Shown here in pieces: positions 1-9,327 of a DNA stretch of 64,000 nt. The stretch covers positions 1-64,000 of the forward strand of contig JAVBNT010000005.1 of the NCBI GenBank assembly GCA_031551355.1, written 5' to 3'. The notes below the pieces were generated by a model. It was given only the letters and a program-made list of their open reading frames with translations, was not told the origin of the DNA and did not search any database. The first letter of the stretch is position 1. Each line of letters begins with the position of its first letter. The translations under genes were made by a program, and so were the position numbers. Source of the DNA: JAVBNT01 sp031551355 (lineage in GTDB: Bacteria; Vulcanimicrobiota; CADAWZ01).

Positions 1-145
1 AAGGTCGGTTCCGGAGCGTCTTCGCAAAAAATCAAGTAAACAAAAGCTGTCGGCGGGAAGGAATGAGTCGCATGTAACTTATGAAAGCTTACTAAAATGT
101 CTGTTGGCAGACAAAATAAGTGTCTCATGCGTGAATCCTGGCCTT
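1..145 (-). repeat. Dispersed foldback element, copy 1 (cut by window edge)
   Basis: This is the reverse complement of the segment seen at 16913-17040 and 51236-51370. The inverted-repeat arm lies at 24-48. The conserved outer flank, which includes a small hairpin around TGTCT...AGACA and the end ATTCACGCATGAGACAC read in reverse, runs to about 140. The other arm lies beyond the window start. There is no coding sequence here. Confidence 0.8.
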
Positions 146-272
146 TAGATTAATATGTTTTGTGTTTTTTAAAATAATAATGTATAATGTTTTTCACTAA
201 TTAAAAATACTCAGGCTGTCAATAAACTCTATTTTACTCTTGAGAAAGCTTAAGAGAGATCTATTAGCAATA

Positions 273-468
273 CAATGTCATTAAGTTAAGGTTTTAAATC
301 GCATTTTTTACCATCTTTGTCATTGCGAGGAGGCTACCGACGAAGCAATCCAGAAAAATAAATGCCTGGATTGCCACGCCTTGCAGGCTCGCAATGACGG
401 GTGGAGCAAATCAATCACGTAATTTTTGCACGTTCAAAGAATAGTTTTTGCTTAACTTAATGACATTG
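273..468. mobile_element. MITE-like element with 18-bp terminal inverted repeats
   Basis: CAATGTCATTAAGTTAAG at 273-290 is the exact reverse complement of 451-468. Directly outside, ATTAGCAATA (263-272) and ATTAGCAACA (469-478) form a 9/10 direct repeat that looks like a target-site duplication. The 196-bp body has no ORF. It carries a nested hairpin at 319-398, whose arms are GTCATTGCGAG and CTCGCAATGAC with a second inner stem GCAATCCAG/CTGGATTGC. This is the signature of a non-autonomous transposable element. No transposase is present in the window. Confidence 0.7.
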
Positions 469-480
469 ATTAGCAACAAG

Positions 481-505
481 TCATTGCGGGCCAAGCCCGC
501 AATGA
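481..505. repeat. Perfect 11-bp-stem hairpin
   Basis: TCATTGCGGGC (481-491) and GCCCGCAATGA (495-505) pair perfectly around a 3-nt loop. The stem shares the TCATTGCG core with the hairpin inside the element at 273-468, so it may be a related small palindromic repeat. It lies 70 bp upstream of the next gene. Confidence 0.6.
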
Positions 506-574
506 CAAAACTAAAAAAACTTTTTTGACGCTCTGAAATAACTTTTTATTTGTTTTTTTGGGGAGGATGTTTTT

Positions 575-1717
575 ATGAAAAAATCTGAAAAAGAAACTAA
601 TGTTCGGAAAGAAGCTGCAGATAAAGAGAATCAACCTCAGGAAAATAAAGTCTTATTAATTCTGTCAAAAATTTGCACATGTATTTTCTTATTTTTTGCA
701 GTTCTTTATATTGTTATTCTCGGACTTTTCTGGCTTAATTCCGCCGGAGTCGTGCCGCCTTCGTCACCGCTTTTCGGTTTTGATTTTATTCCCTCTGTGT
801 TCCTCAATTATTTACTGGTGCCGGCTCTCGTATTTGGCTTGCTCGGCAGACAGTTCAAGTTTGTCATTGCCGTTTTCTGTGTGTTTTTGCTCTATTTTGT
901 AATTGCCGGCGATCATGCATTGTTTTACAGTCATAAAACGCCCAAAAATATCAATTACGCAGGCCGTCAGTTCTGTGCGCTGACGCTGAATGTCGCTCAG
1001 TATGACAAGACTCCGCCTGTTATCGGTCAGGCCGTGAAATCGCTGAATCCGGATTTTATATTTTTACAGGAGATAAATGTACCGCTTGAGGAGGGAATTG
1101 CCAAAACTCATGAAGCTTTTGACGGTTATGATATCAGGATTGGAGATGTCTGTGACTCGGTAATAATATCCAAATATCCGCTGGTTGAATTTCATGAGAT
1201 AATGCTGCCGAGCAAGCAGCCGGGATATGTCGACAATACTCCCGATAATCAGGCGAATAATCCCAACAGGTATTTTCTACATGCCGTTGCCGATGTCGAC
1301 GGCACAAAAATACATCTTTTGTGCCTGCGCCTGATTGCCGGAAGAAGCCCTAATCTTAACGTCTCGCCGAGAGATGTCTACAGATGGGGGAAATATCTGG
1401 TTGAAGTGCAAAATCAGGAGGCTCAGGTTATGTATGATTATATAAAAAAACTTGACGGCCCTGTTATTTTTGCCGGAGATATGAATGCGCCGCCGAATGC
1501 TTCTTCGATGAAGATTTTTTATAAAAATTGGATTGATACTGCACTGGCAACAAGATTTTTACCGCTTTGCACTTTCCCGGCAGGCTCTCCTCAGCAGCGT
1601 CTGGATTATGTTTTCTGCAACGATTTCTTTGTGCCGCTGGATTCGCAGGTGAGTCCGCTTGTCATTTCCGACCACAGGATGACGCTTGCCCATATATTGT
1701 TAAAAAATAGCCGTTGA
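575..1717 (+). CDS. Membrane-anchored endonuclease/exonuclease/phosphatase-family protein
   Basis: A hydrophobic N-terminal half (about residues 25-115, probably three membrane segments) is followed by an EEP-fold catalytic domain. Visible EEP motifs are TLNVAQ near 138, FLQEIN near 165 (metal-binding Glu), GDMNAPP at 301-307, RLDYVF at 342-347 and SDHR at 365-368 (catalytic Asp-His). The family cleaves phosphodiesters or phosphomonoesters of nucleic acids, lipids or inositol phosphates, and the substrate cannot be told from sequence. The catalytic domain probably faces the periplasm or outside. GGGGAGG precedes the ATG. The glycosyltransferase gene starts 13 bp downstream, so the two are likely cotranscribed and may act on envelope lipids. 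Confidence 0.85.
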   Translation: MKKSEKETNVRKEAADKENQPQENKVLLILSKICTCIFLFFAVLYIVILGLFWLNSAGVVPPSSPLFGFDFIPSVFLNYLLVPALVFGLLGRQFKFVIAVFCVFLLYFVIAGDHALFYSHKTPKNINYAGRQFCALTLNVAQYDKTPPVIGQAVKSLNPDFIFLQEINVPLEEGIAKTHEAFDGYDIRIGDVCDSVIISKYPLVEFHEIMLPSKQPGYVDNTPDNQANNPNRYFLHAVADVDGTKIHLLCLRLIAGRSPNLNVSPRDVYRWGKYLVEVQNQEAQVMYDYIKKLDGPVIFAGDMNAPPNASSMKIFYKNWIDTALATRFLPLCTFPAGSPQQRLDYVFCNDFFVPLDSQVSPLVISDHRMTLAHILLKNSR

Positions 1718-1730
1718 GCAGAGGAGTTTT

Positions 1731-3212
1731 ATGGACGACAGTATACTAAAAAATAAAATCTATGAAAAGTATGCATATGGCCTGATATTATTTATTTTTA
1801 TTGCCAGGATTATCTACATAGCGGTTCTGAAGATGCCGCTTAGCCACGAGGAAGCTTACTACTGGTGTTACAGTCAGCATCCTGCACTGGGCTATTTTGA
1901 TCATCCGCCGATGATTGCGTGGGTTATTTTTGTTTTTACTAAACTATTCGGCAACAACGAATTTGCGATTAGGCTTGGAGCTGCTGTTTTATCTTTGGGA
2001 ACGAATTTTTTTGTATACGCCGCCGGCAAAAAATTATATAATGAAAAAACCGCTCTTTATTCGCTGATAGTCTTAAATCTTACATTTGTATTTTCACTTT
2101 ATTCCACGTATATAACTCCCGACACGCCGCTGCTTTTTTTCTGGGCGCTTTCCGTTTATCTTTTTGTCCGGGCGTGTGAAAACAATAATTATACTTACTG
2201 GATTTTAATGGGTGTAAGTACCGGCTGTGGCTTGCTTTCCAAGTATACCGCCATTTTTTTGCCGGTTATGCTGCTTTTTATGGCTGTTATTATCAGAGAT
2301 TACCGAAAATACATTCCTGGACTAATATTATCCTTAGTTGTATCGGTAATTACGTTTTTACCGGCAATTTTATGGAATTTCAGCAATGATTTTGTTTCCT
2401 TTAAATTTCAGTCTTCAGACCGTTTGTCAGGCAGAACTATTAACTGGGGAGATTTTGGCGGTTTCTGGGCTCTTCAAGCTCTCTATCTCACTCCTTTTGT
2501 ATTGTTTGCCTGGATTTATTCTTCCGTTTGCCTGTTAAAAAAGAAGGTTAAAACTTTTGCCGACTGGTCGGTTCTTGCCGCTTCCGTTCCGATGTTTCTG
2601 TTCTTTGCCCTCGTGGCACTGATAACCTGGTCTAAGCCTAATTGGACCGCTCCTGTTTTTATAACCGGGGCAATTGTAACGGCTTATATATATTGCGGTT
2701 TGTTTGAAAAAAACAGCCGCGGCGCTAAGATCTATGCCGGTATTGCGGTAGCTTTCAGCCTTTTTCTGAACGGACTTGCATATTTTCAGCCTTTGTATCC
2801 GCAAATTCTTCCTAAGCTTTCAAAAGCAAATTCGATGGCCGGATGGGACGGTCTGGCGCAAAAAGTGACTGAATTAAGAAGCGGTATGCCTCGCCCTGAA
2901 AATACGTTCCTTTTTGGCAATGGCTACCAGATTGCCGCAGAGCTTCAGTTTTATGCGGCAAAGAAGGAGCATGTGTATTCAAACAATATTTTTGCGGAAC
3001 CGTCACTGGCATATGACTTTTGGCTGCCTCCTTCTCTGGTTAAGGGAAAAGACGCGGTATTTGTATCGGGACACTTCATCGAAGTTAATCCTCAGTTTCT
3101 GGAAAAGTATTTTGATTCCTATGAAGAAATGCCCCCGTATGATGTTTATGTTGCCGGTGAAAAAATCAGAACTTTCAGAATTTTCCGATGTTATAATTAT
3201 CATGGAATATAA
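1731..3212 (+). CDS. ArnT/PMT-type lipid-linked glycosyltransferase (GT83-like)
   Basis: This 493-residue polytopic membrane protein has about a dozen hydrophobic segments. The first periplasmic loop contains SHEEAYYW, the acidic motif typical of ArnT and protein-mannosyltransferase relatives, followed by a DHPPM segment also characteristic of the family. Such enzymes move a sugar from an undecaprenyl-phosphate carrier onto lipid A, another glycan or protein on the outer face of the inner membrane. The acceptor is unknown here. The first 200 residues fit the family best and the C-terminal 100 residues form a soluble tail. It lies between the EEP gene and the macrodomain gene with 13-bp spacers, consistent with an operon. 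Confidence 0.85.
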   Translation: MDDSILKNKIYEKYAYGLILFIFIARIIYIAVLKMPLSHEEAYYWCYSQHPALGYFDHPPMIAWVIFVFTKLFGNNEFAIRLGAAVLSLGTNFFVYAAGKKLYNEKTALYSLIVLNLTFVFSLYSTYITPDTPLLFFWALSVYLFVRACENNNYTYWILMGVSTGCGLLSKYTAIFLPVMLLFMAVIIRDYRKYIPGLILSLVVSVITFLPAILWNFSNDFVSFKFQSSDRLSGRTINWGDFGGFWALQALYLTPFVLFAWIYSSVCLLKKKVKTFADWSVLAASVPMFLFFALVALITWSKPNWTAPVFITGAIVTAYIYCGLFEKNSRGAKIYAGIAVAFSLFLNGLAYFQPLYPQILPKLSKANSMAGWDGLAQKVTELRSGMPRPENTFLFGNGYQIAAELQFYAAKKEHVYSNNIFAEPSLAYDFWLPPSLVKGKDAVFVSGHFIEVNPQFLEKYFDSYEEMPPYDVYVAGEKIRTFRIFRCYNYHGI

Positions 3213-3225
3213 TTGAGGCGGTTTT

Positions 3226-3747
3226 ATGGAGAGAATAAAAATTGTCAAAGCGGATATAACAACGCTTTATGTCGGTGCGATTGTCAATGCCGCCAATTCA
3301 TCGCTTTTGGGAGGCGGGGGAGTGGACGGTGCCATTCACCGCGCAGCGGGTCCCGGTTTGCTGGCCGAGTGCGCAGCTCTTGGCGGCTGTAATACCGGCG
3401 AAGCTAAACTCACGAAAGGATATAATCTTCCGGCAAAATATGTAATTCATACTGTCGGCCCGGTATATTCCGGCGGTAATGCCGGAGAAGCCGGTTTACT
3501 TGCCTCCTGTTACAAAAAATCTCTTCGTCTTGCCGTGGAAAATGGTATCAGGACATTGGCATTCCCGAGTATAAGCACTGGAGTTTATGGCTATCCGTTT
3601 GATGAGGCTTCAAGAGTTGCCCTTGCCGCTGTTTTTGATTTTTTGCAGGAAAATACCGAAATTGATGAAGTTTTTATGGTTTGTTTCAGTGATTCGGACT
3701 ATGATAATTATTTACGGATTTATGCTGAGTTTATGGATAAAAACTAG
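3226..3747 (+). CDS. Macrodomain protein, O-acetyl-ADP-ribose deacetylase-like (YmdB type)
   Basis: This 173-residue single-domain protein begins with IVKADIT, then AIVNAANSSLLGGGGVDGAI, the ADP-ribose-binding signature of the MacroD/YmdB branch. The conserved Asn (in NAAN) and Asp (in GVDGAI) expected for hydrolysis are present. VIHTVGPVY and PSISTGVYGYP complete the binding cleft. Members remove ADP-ribose from proteins or deacetylate O-acetyl-ADP-ribose in the cytoplasm. The start codon follows the glycosyltransferase stop by 13 bp, with GAGG upstream. Confidence 0.93.
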   Translation: MERIKIVKADITTLYVGAIVNAANSSLLGGGGVDGAIHRAAGPGLLAECAALGGCNTGEAKLTKGYNLPAKYVIHTVGPVYSGGNAGEAGLLASCYKKSLRLAVENGIRTLAFPSISTGVYGYPFDEASRVALAAVFDFLQENTEIDEVFMVCFSDSDYDNYLRIYAEFMDKN

Positions 3748-3830
3748 AGGTTAACTGTGGTTTTAAAACATCGCTGTGAATCGATGGTGCTGTCGTGCTA
3801 ACGGTAGCATCTTTAACATGGAATAAAAGA

Positions 3831-3998
3831 TAACGGTCACCGGGCTGAGCCCGGCAAAACCGGCTTTGGCCGGTTCAAATATAATTGTAAAAATGGTGAA
3901 AAATTAAGAAAAGAATAGCAAAAGGCTATAAAGCAAGCTATTTTTCACCATTTTCTGTCGTGCTAAGCGGGCCTTTTAGGCCCGCTTAGCACGACAGT
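3831..3998. repeat. Cluster of nested hairpins
   Basis: Four inverted repeats lie end to end. CCGGGCT/AGCCCGG and ACCGGC/GCCGGT stand near 3841-3876. An IR of about 15 bp built on ATGGTGAAAAAT/ATTTTTCACCAT spans 3890-3954. A perfect 20-bp stem at 3955-3974 and 3978-3997 has a 3-nt loop (arm begins CTGTCGTGCTAAGCGGGCC). A 12-bp copy of the last arm occurs alone near 3791. The cluster abuts the truncated gene fragment at 3999, so it looks like inserted mobile palindromes rather than a terminator. Confidence 0.6.
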
Positions 3999-4124
3999 CC
4001 AGATTGTCTTGTATTGCGTGAAGAAGACGGAGGTTATGGGATAATTATTCATGACGGCGGGTCTTCGTATGTTGAGATTCATTATTGTCCATGGTGTGGA
4101 ACGCGATTGACCGTCTCTTTGTAA
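3999..4124 (+). pseudogene. C-terminal remnant of a small CPWCG-motif protein
   Basis: An open frame of 41 codons with no usable upstream start reads ...GGYGIIIHDGGSSYVEIHY, then CPWCGTRL and a stop. The CPWCG ending preceded by a YxxIHY segment matches the C-terminus of small zinc-ribbon proteins of the DUF6980 kind, from memory. A stop codon lies in frame at 3987, inside the hairpin, so the N-terminal part has been lost at the junction with the palindrome. Confidence 0.6.
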
Positions 4125-4175
4125 AAAAATTGTAATAGCTTTAAGATGTAATAATTTAATTTTCAGGTGGTATTT

Positions 4176-4652
4176 ATGAGGAGAAAAGACAGGGAAGTCA
4201 GTGAAACGGCAGAGATATTGAAGATTATTGACAAGTGTGATGTGTGCCGTCTTGGTTTGGCGGTGGAAAATATTCCTTATGTAATACCGATGAATTTTGG
4301 CTATGAATATGCCGATGGGCAGTTAGTCTTATATTTTCACGGTGCCGGGGCAGGTAAAAAGATCGATTTGATATCCGTAAATTCCAATGCCTGTTTTGAG
4401 GTGGATTGTTCACACAGATTGATTACATCGGACGATTCGTGCAAATTTTCCATGGAATATGAAAGCGTTATTGGAACCGGCAAAATTGTTTTTTGTGACG
4501 ATGCCGCCGGGAAAGTTAAGGGGATGGAGCTGATAATGAAAAAGTATGCCCCTGATAAAGTTTTCTCTTTTTCAGAGCAGCAGCTTGCCCCCGTTAAAAT
4601 AATGAAGCTGACCTGCAGCGAATTCAGCGGCAAAAGAAATATCCGTAAATAA
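4176..4652 (+). CDS. Pyridoxamine 5'-phosphate oxidase-fold protein (NimA-like)
   Basis: The sequence reads MRRKDREVS..., then DVCRLGLAVENIPYVIPMNF, GKKIDLI and CFEVDCSH. This is the order seen in the split-barrel flavin/heme-binding proteins often annotated as nitroimidazole resistance or PNPOx-like. They bind FMN, heme or F420 and reduce or sequester small molecules, and the exact activity is not deducible. The ATG at 4176 is preferred over a GTG at 4167 because AGGTGG sits 5 nt upstream of it. Length (158 aa) is normal. It stands alone, with hairpin debris upstream and convergent genes downstream. Confidence 0.85.
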   Translation: MRRKDREVSETAEILKIIDKCDVCRLGLAVENIPYVIPMNFGYEYADGQLVLYFHGAGAGKKIDLISVNSNACFEVDCSHRLITSDDSCKFSMEYESVIGTGKIVFCDDAAGKVKGMELIMKKYAPDKVFSFSEQQLAPVKIMKLTCSEFSGKRNIRK

Positions 4653-4799
4653 CCCAGTCAGGCTTTATAATGGATTGCAGTTAATTACTAAATAAAAATT
4701 GAGGAATTCAATTATGTCTGAACGTTTCATACTACTAGAGCGAGGGCGACTCTATGTTTGACGACGCATACTGATGTTCTTGAATACCTCTTGTGATTA

Positions 4800-5921
4800 C
4801 TATCTGTCGGTTCTTACATATGTAGTATCATTCATAAACGTATTTGGATCCAAAGTTGCATTATCTGTTTGGAAAACTTGTCCGCTGTCATTGTTCCAGG
4901 TGTACTGGGGTTTAAAATTTAACCTTACTCTGTTCCCTGTAATGGGGTCGGTATCTTTTTCAAACCTCCTTATCGTCCGATCCCATTTATACCTGCGATC
5001 GTAAATAGTCCTTTTTCTCTGATTGATAATTTGTCTTGTTATCCCACCAGCCTGGTTTATTTCCTCTATTTTTTTTTGTGCTATTTCTTCTTTTATTTTA
5101 TCTTTTACAATTGTCCAGGTTTCATTGAAGGACAATGTGTCAAAATACGGCGTTATTTTTTTTAATTTTTCTGCAGAAGCTCCCATTATGGTTATAATGG
5201 GTATTTCCCAGTTTATATATTCTTTGGTGACGACTTTTTCTACTTTGGCGGTAACTGATTCTTCTATTGTTTTTCCCATATACGCTGTTTCTATAACAGC
5301 AACTGCGGTTGAGGATCTTATGTTCGGATTGTCAATGGACTTTATTCTGATAATCTTTGATAGTGGTCTTAACTTGGGAATTATTAGTTTTTTCAGAGCT
5401 TCTTCGGGAAGCATATATTTTTTTACGGTATTGCCAAGATAGCTTGAGCCTTCGGGATGAAGCTTTTTTTGCTGCTGGTCATTAAATTCTATATATGAGG
5501 CTCCGGAATAAATTTCTATTCTTTCCGGTTCTTGCGGATTCCATATTTTTATATAAAAATCCTGAGGTTTTGCCCGGTTTGTGAGATCCCATTTAAAACT
5601 TGACTGATACTGCCATTTGTAAGGCAATATTATTGAAAGTAAATCGACGTTTATTAATGGATCAGATACGTATATTTTTTGTAGACTATTGCTGTTTGCT
5701 GTCTGTAGGGAAGGTGTAGAATGAATAGACAAAGGGAGCATTTTATTATTTTCCGGTTTGTTTTTTTCACTTTTTATTGTTACCTTGTGGGTGTTTTTAT
5801 TATTGTTTATATAAATAATTATTCCGGTTCCAATCATTGCGGCAATGCTAAAAAGAATCGTTAGCGCTATAGTTGTATTTTTTTTCTTTTTTGGAGCCTG
5901 CTCCGTTTTTTTATTATCCAT
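4800..5921 (-). CDS. Membrane-anchored protein of unknown function, paralogue A
   Basis: I do not recognise the family. A short Lys-rich cytoplasmic start is followed by one transmembrane helix (about residues 18-40) and a large outer domain. It is clearly paralogous to the protein at 6283-7449. Both contain ILPYKWQYQSSF or VLPYKWQYQSSF, FYIKIWNPQEPERIEIYSGA and a tail reading KPQYTWNNDSGQVFQTD or its equivalent. The outer domain is rich in beta-prone segments, and the C-terminal third contains a short helical part with IAQKKIEEINQ. SD AAAAGGG lies upstream of the ATG. It ends close to the convergent PNPOx-like gene. Confidence 0.75.
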   Translation of the reverse strand: MDNKKTEQAPKKKKNTTIALTILFSIAAMIGTGIIIYINNNKNTHKVTIKSEKNKPENNKMLPLSIHSTPSLQTANSNSLQKIYVSDPLINVDLLSIILPYKWQYQSSFKWDLTNRAKPQDFYIKIWNPQEPERIEIYSGASYIEFNDQQQKKLHPEGSSYLGNTVKKYMLPEEALKKLIIPKLRPLSKIIRIKSIDNPNIRSSTAVAVIETAYMGKTIEESVTAKVEKVVTKEYINWEIPIITIMGASAEKLKKITPYFDTLSFNETWTIVKDKIKEEIAQKKIEEINQAGGITRQIINQRKRTIYDRRYKWDRTIRRFEKDTDPITGNRVRLNFKPQYTWNNDSGQVFQTDNATLDPNTFMNDTTYVRTDR

Positions 5922-6282
5922 AAAATATCACCCTTTTCTTAGTTTATTATTATAATAATATTAAAAAATACATGATGATTTAATTATTATAAATCCATTA
6001 GTAGAGAAGTTGTCATCGTGGTTCCCGTTTTCACGAGGGAAACTCCGCGTGGCGAACATGAATAATGAAATGAGCATTGTTTTTTTTTGTTGCTATATGT
6101 TTTTGGCTTACCTACTATTTCTTTACATTTTCGGATGCAGAGTCTATGACTGTTGATTGCAAACCGCTCTAAAAAAACTGAGACATCCGATTATTCCTGA
6201 ACAAAAAGATTGTGAAATTTTTTGACTCAGGCTTTTATTTTTACTTACGTCAAATTTAGGATGCAGTGAATTGCATCAGAGT
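5922..6282. other. Intergenic region, no gene seen
   Basis: This AT-rich spacer separates the two paralogous minus-strand genes. I see no convincing ORF, tRNA or strong terminator. A promoter for paralogue A is expected in the right part, but no clear -35/-10 pair stands out. Confidence 0.5.
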
Positions 6283-7449
6283 TTATTGTCTGTCGGCCCT
6301 GCGATACGTCCCGCCATCATTGGTGAATGTGTTCGGATCTGAAGTGGCGCTGTCTGTCTGAAAGACCTGGCCGCGGTCGTTCACCCAGGTATATTTTGGT
6401 TTGAAGCTTAGTTCCATGGTATTGCCGGTGTGCGGATTGGTGTAGTTTTCGACTCCTCTTATGGTTTGATCCCATTTGTTATGGGAATCGGAGCTGACTT
6501 TGTTTCTTTCATTGACGATTTGCCTTGTCATTTCGGCGGTCTGATTGATTTCACTGATTTTCTTTTGCGCTATTTCACTTCTTATTCTGTCTTTTACAAT
6601 TGTCCAGGTTTCGTTGAATGCCATTGTAGGTAAATACGGTGCTATTTTTTGCGAATTTTCCGGCGGTGAGCCGATTATGGTAACGATAGGTATTTCCCAG
6701 TTAATATTGCCGCTGAGAACCGATTTGTCTACCTTGACAATAACGGCTTCTTCTATTGTTCTTCCCATATATTGTGTTTCGATCACGGCAGCGGCATTTG
6801 CTGAGCTGCCGTTGACACTGCCCAGGTCCTGTATTTTGACTATTTTTGATTGAGCTCTCAACTTTGGCAGTATAAGTGTTTTTAATGCTTCTTCAGGTCC
6901 CATATATCTCTTTACAGTCCTGCCGAGATAGTTTGAACCTTCGGGATGGACCTGTTTTTGCTGCGGATGGTTGAATTCAATAAATGAAGCTCCGGAATAA
7001 ATTTCTATTCTTTCCGGTTCTTGTGGATTCCATATTTTTATATAAAAATTCTGAGGCTGCGACGGGTTTGAAAGATCCCAGTTAAAACTTGACTGGTACT
7101 GCCATTTGTAAGGCAATACAACGGACATAAAATCGACATTTATTTTCGGATCGGAGATATATATTTTTTGCAGGCTGTTACTGTTTTCTGTCTGTGCATA
7201 TAGTGATGTGCCGGTTTCAGGAGTTGTTGATGTGAGTGGAGTCTCCTCCGTGCCCATCGGGATTGTCTCTTCGGTGCCGGTGACTTCGACCGGTGACTTG
7301 CTGCCGTTTTTGTCGACCATATAGAATATTACTCCGGCTCCAATAATTGCCGCGCCGATGGATATAACTATGAACAATACGACCGCAATAATAATTATCG
7401 TCGTATAGTTCTTTTTTTTCGGAACCTGATTTATTTTTTCATTATCCAT
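6283..7449 (-). CDS. Membrane-anchored protein of unknown function, paralogue B
   Basis: Same architecture as the protein at 4800-5921: a charged N-terminus, one membrane helix (about residues 19-43, Ile/Val-rich), a Thr/Glu-rich linker, then the conserved outer domain with VLPYKWQYQSSF, IKIWNPQEPERIEIYSGA and TYTNP-like segments. The ATG at 7449 is chosen over an upstream in-frame start at 7500 because GGAGG lies 7 nt before it, and it gives the same MDN start as the paralogue. Function is unknown. The pair arose by tandem duplication. The domain probably works outside the cytoplasmic membrane. Confidence 0.78.
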   Translation of the reverse strand: MDNEKINQVPKKKNYTTIIIIAVVLFIVISIGAAIIGAGVIFYMVDKNGSKSPVEVTGTEETIPMGTEETPLTSTTPETGTSLYAQTENSNSLQKIYISDPKINVDFMSVVLPYKWQYQSSFNWDLSNPSQPQNFYIKIWNPQEPERIEIYSGASFIEFNHPQQKQVHPEGSNYLGRTVKRYMGPEEALKTLILPKLRAQSKIVKIQDLGSVNGSSANAAAVIETQYMGRTIEEAVIVKVDKSVLSGNINWEIPIVTIIGSPPENSQKIAPYLPTMAFNETWTIVKDRIRSEIAQKKISEINQTAEMTRQIVNERNKVSSDSHNKWDQTIRGVENYTNPHTGNTMELSFKPKYTWVNDRGQVFQTDSATSDPNTFTNDGGTYRRADRQ

Positions 7450-7555
7450 ATATGCCTCCGTTTTGAATGATTTAAAAACAAATATATTAAAATCCTGCAA
7501 ATCGCTAAATTTACGGGATTTTAATAATATTTTTAATTATTGTTTATTGAATTTG

Positions 7556-9305
7556 CTATAATCCCATTGCTTTGATGCGTTTTGCTATTTCCTCTTTTGT
7601 TACCGATCTGGGATTATGTTCTTTTTGAGCGGCTTCGGAAAGATCTGCTTGCCGTGACGGCTGGTATCTGCTCACCGGCTCCCAGTTAAGCCCGGAATCA
7701 GGCAAAAGTCCGGTGCTGTTTTTGATAAATCCGTAGTAGCTGCGTATGTAATGGCCATGCGGCGGCGGAATTGAGCTCATCAGCCGTTCCTGCTCTTCGC
7801 TGAACATTCTCGGCGTATATCCGCGTTCTGTAAAAACATTCTCTCCATAAGGCGGTTTTTTGATATATTCGTTACTGTATGATACGCAGCACCTCAGTCC
7901 GCTTTCTCCGGCAATGCTGCCGGCCGCAGCACTTTTTACAAAACCGCAAGCGCAGCAGCCAAGTATGGATACGCTGGTATTATATTCTTCAATAAGGCAT
8001 CCTGAGTCGTTTATACCGACGAGTCCGCCGCCGATATCCCTTGAGAAAACATCTCCTGTTGCCAGGCAATCTGATATGATGCCATCGTTTCTGCCGACGA
8101 GCCCTCCGGCGGCATACTGGGTTTTGACCTTGCCGCTTGCTTTACAGGAGTCCATCCGGCCTTCATTGCGGCCGACGAGTCCCCCGGCAACATCCGAGCG
8201 GTAACGGCTTTCGCTGTCCCACATTTTGTAATTTTCCGACCAAATATCTGTTTCGGTAGCCGTTATTGCTCTTTCTCCCGAAGCTACATTCCCTGTCGCG
8301 CTGCAGCGGGAAATAGTGCAAAAAACTTCGGCCTTACCTATTAATCCCCCGGCTTCGTAAAGGGCGATTACATTTCCTGAAGCAGTGCTGTTTTCGGTTT
8401 TGTCATACCGCTGCGTCTTGGCGATTAATCCTCCGCCTTTTCCACCCGCAGCTATTACATTCCCCGAAGCCGTACAGTTTTTTATCATATTGGGCTCTTC
8501 TTCTTTTGTCAGTCTTCTGCCTGATTTGGCTGTCGGGCCCCCCGATTCACCGATCAGGCCGCCGATATTGCCTTGCCCGTAAACCTCTGCGGTACTTCGG
8601 CAATTTTCAACCAGACTGCCGTCGGCGAGGTAACCTACCAGCCCTCCCATACTGTGTCCCGTTTTTCTGCTTACCTTTACCTGGCGGGACTTTTGTTTCG
8701 ACCATTCCATTTCGAATTTTGCGGCTGTCACTGTTCCTGATGTGCTGCAGTTTGCCAGTCTGCTCTCGACGGCATACCCCACAAGCCCTCCGGCGTCGCA
8801 GGAACCGCTGATATTTCCGTTGGCGGAGCAGTTTTCAATTATGCAGCAATCGGCGACCGACCAATGCGCCTATGTGGCGGTAGCCGCTTATCTCAGCATT
8901 TTCAATTTGCAGATTTCTGACGGTGGCATTTTCCATTGACGCAAACAGTCCGACCCAAAACTGATTTGATTGATTGTCTTCCTGTATGCAATGAAGATTG
9001 ATTATTTTTTTGCCGTTGCCGTCAAAATGGCCGGAAAAAGCCACATACTTTTCATCTTTTCTACCGATTGGCGTCCATTGGCCTTCCAAGGTGATGTCGT
9101 TCATTAAAATATAATGAGCGCCGGGATTTTCCTGAATGGCCGACAGCTGTGCTGCCGTTTTTATCTGGTATGGGTTTGCGGCTGTCCCTGCGGCAATGGT
9201 TGTATTCCCCTGTATTTTCTGCGGATGTGATGATATAAGGATAAAAAATAAAATTATAAGTCCAAATAGCAGTTTAAAGCAGCAATATTTTTTCATAAGT
9301 GTCAT
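7556..9305 (-). pseudogene. GLUG-repeat secreted surface protein, frameshifted
   Basis: Two reading frames together encode one protein of about 580 residues. The first part (9305 to about 8855) has a signal peptide and a domain reading YQIKTAAQLSAI, WTPIG and FDGNGKKIINL. This is typical of the segment before GLUG repeats. The frame then changes near 8850-8856 (after GALVGR) and continues with CCIIENCSANGNISG into many copies of the GGLVG-x-n-C motif down to 7556. GLUG repeats build beta-helices in surface and adhesin-like proteins. One extra base at the junction explains the break. The C-terminal 90 residues lack repeats. The change could be a real mutation or an assembly error. Confidence 0.8.
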
Positions 9306-9327
9306 TCAATGGTGTTTTTATGATGTG

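Noticed and set aside
319..398. CRISPR-like repeat from the recurring CATTGCG sequence
   Set aside because: Only two unequal hairpins, no regular spacing or spacers; no cas genes in the window.
4176..4652. Assignment as a nitroimidazole resistance gene
   Set aside because: The fold family is broad and sequence alone does not show the activity.
4714..4761. 15-codon ORF (MSERFILLERGRLYV) with GAGG upstream
   Set aside because: Too short to support as a gene and the opposite strand holds no matching structure; may be a remnant but there is no homology evidence.
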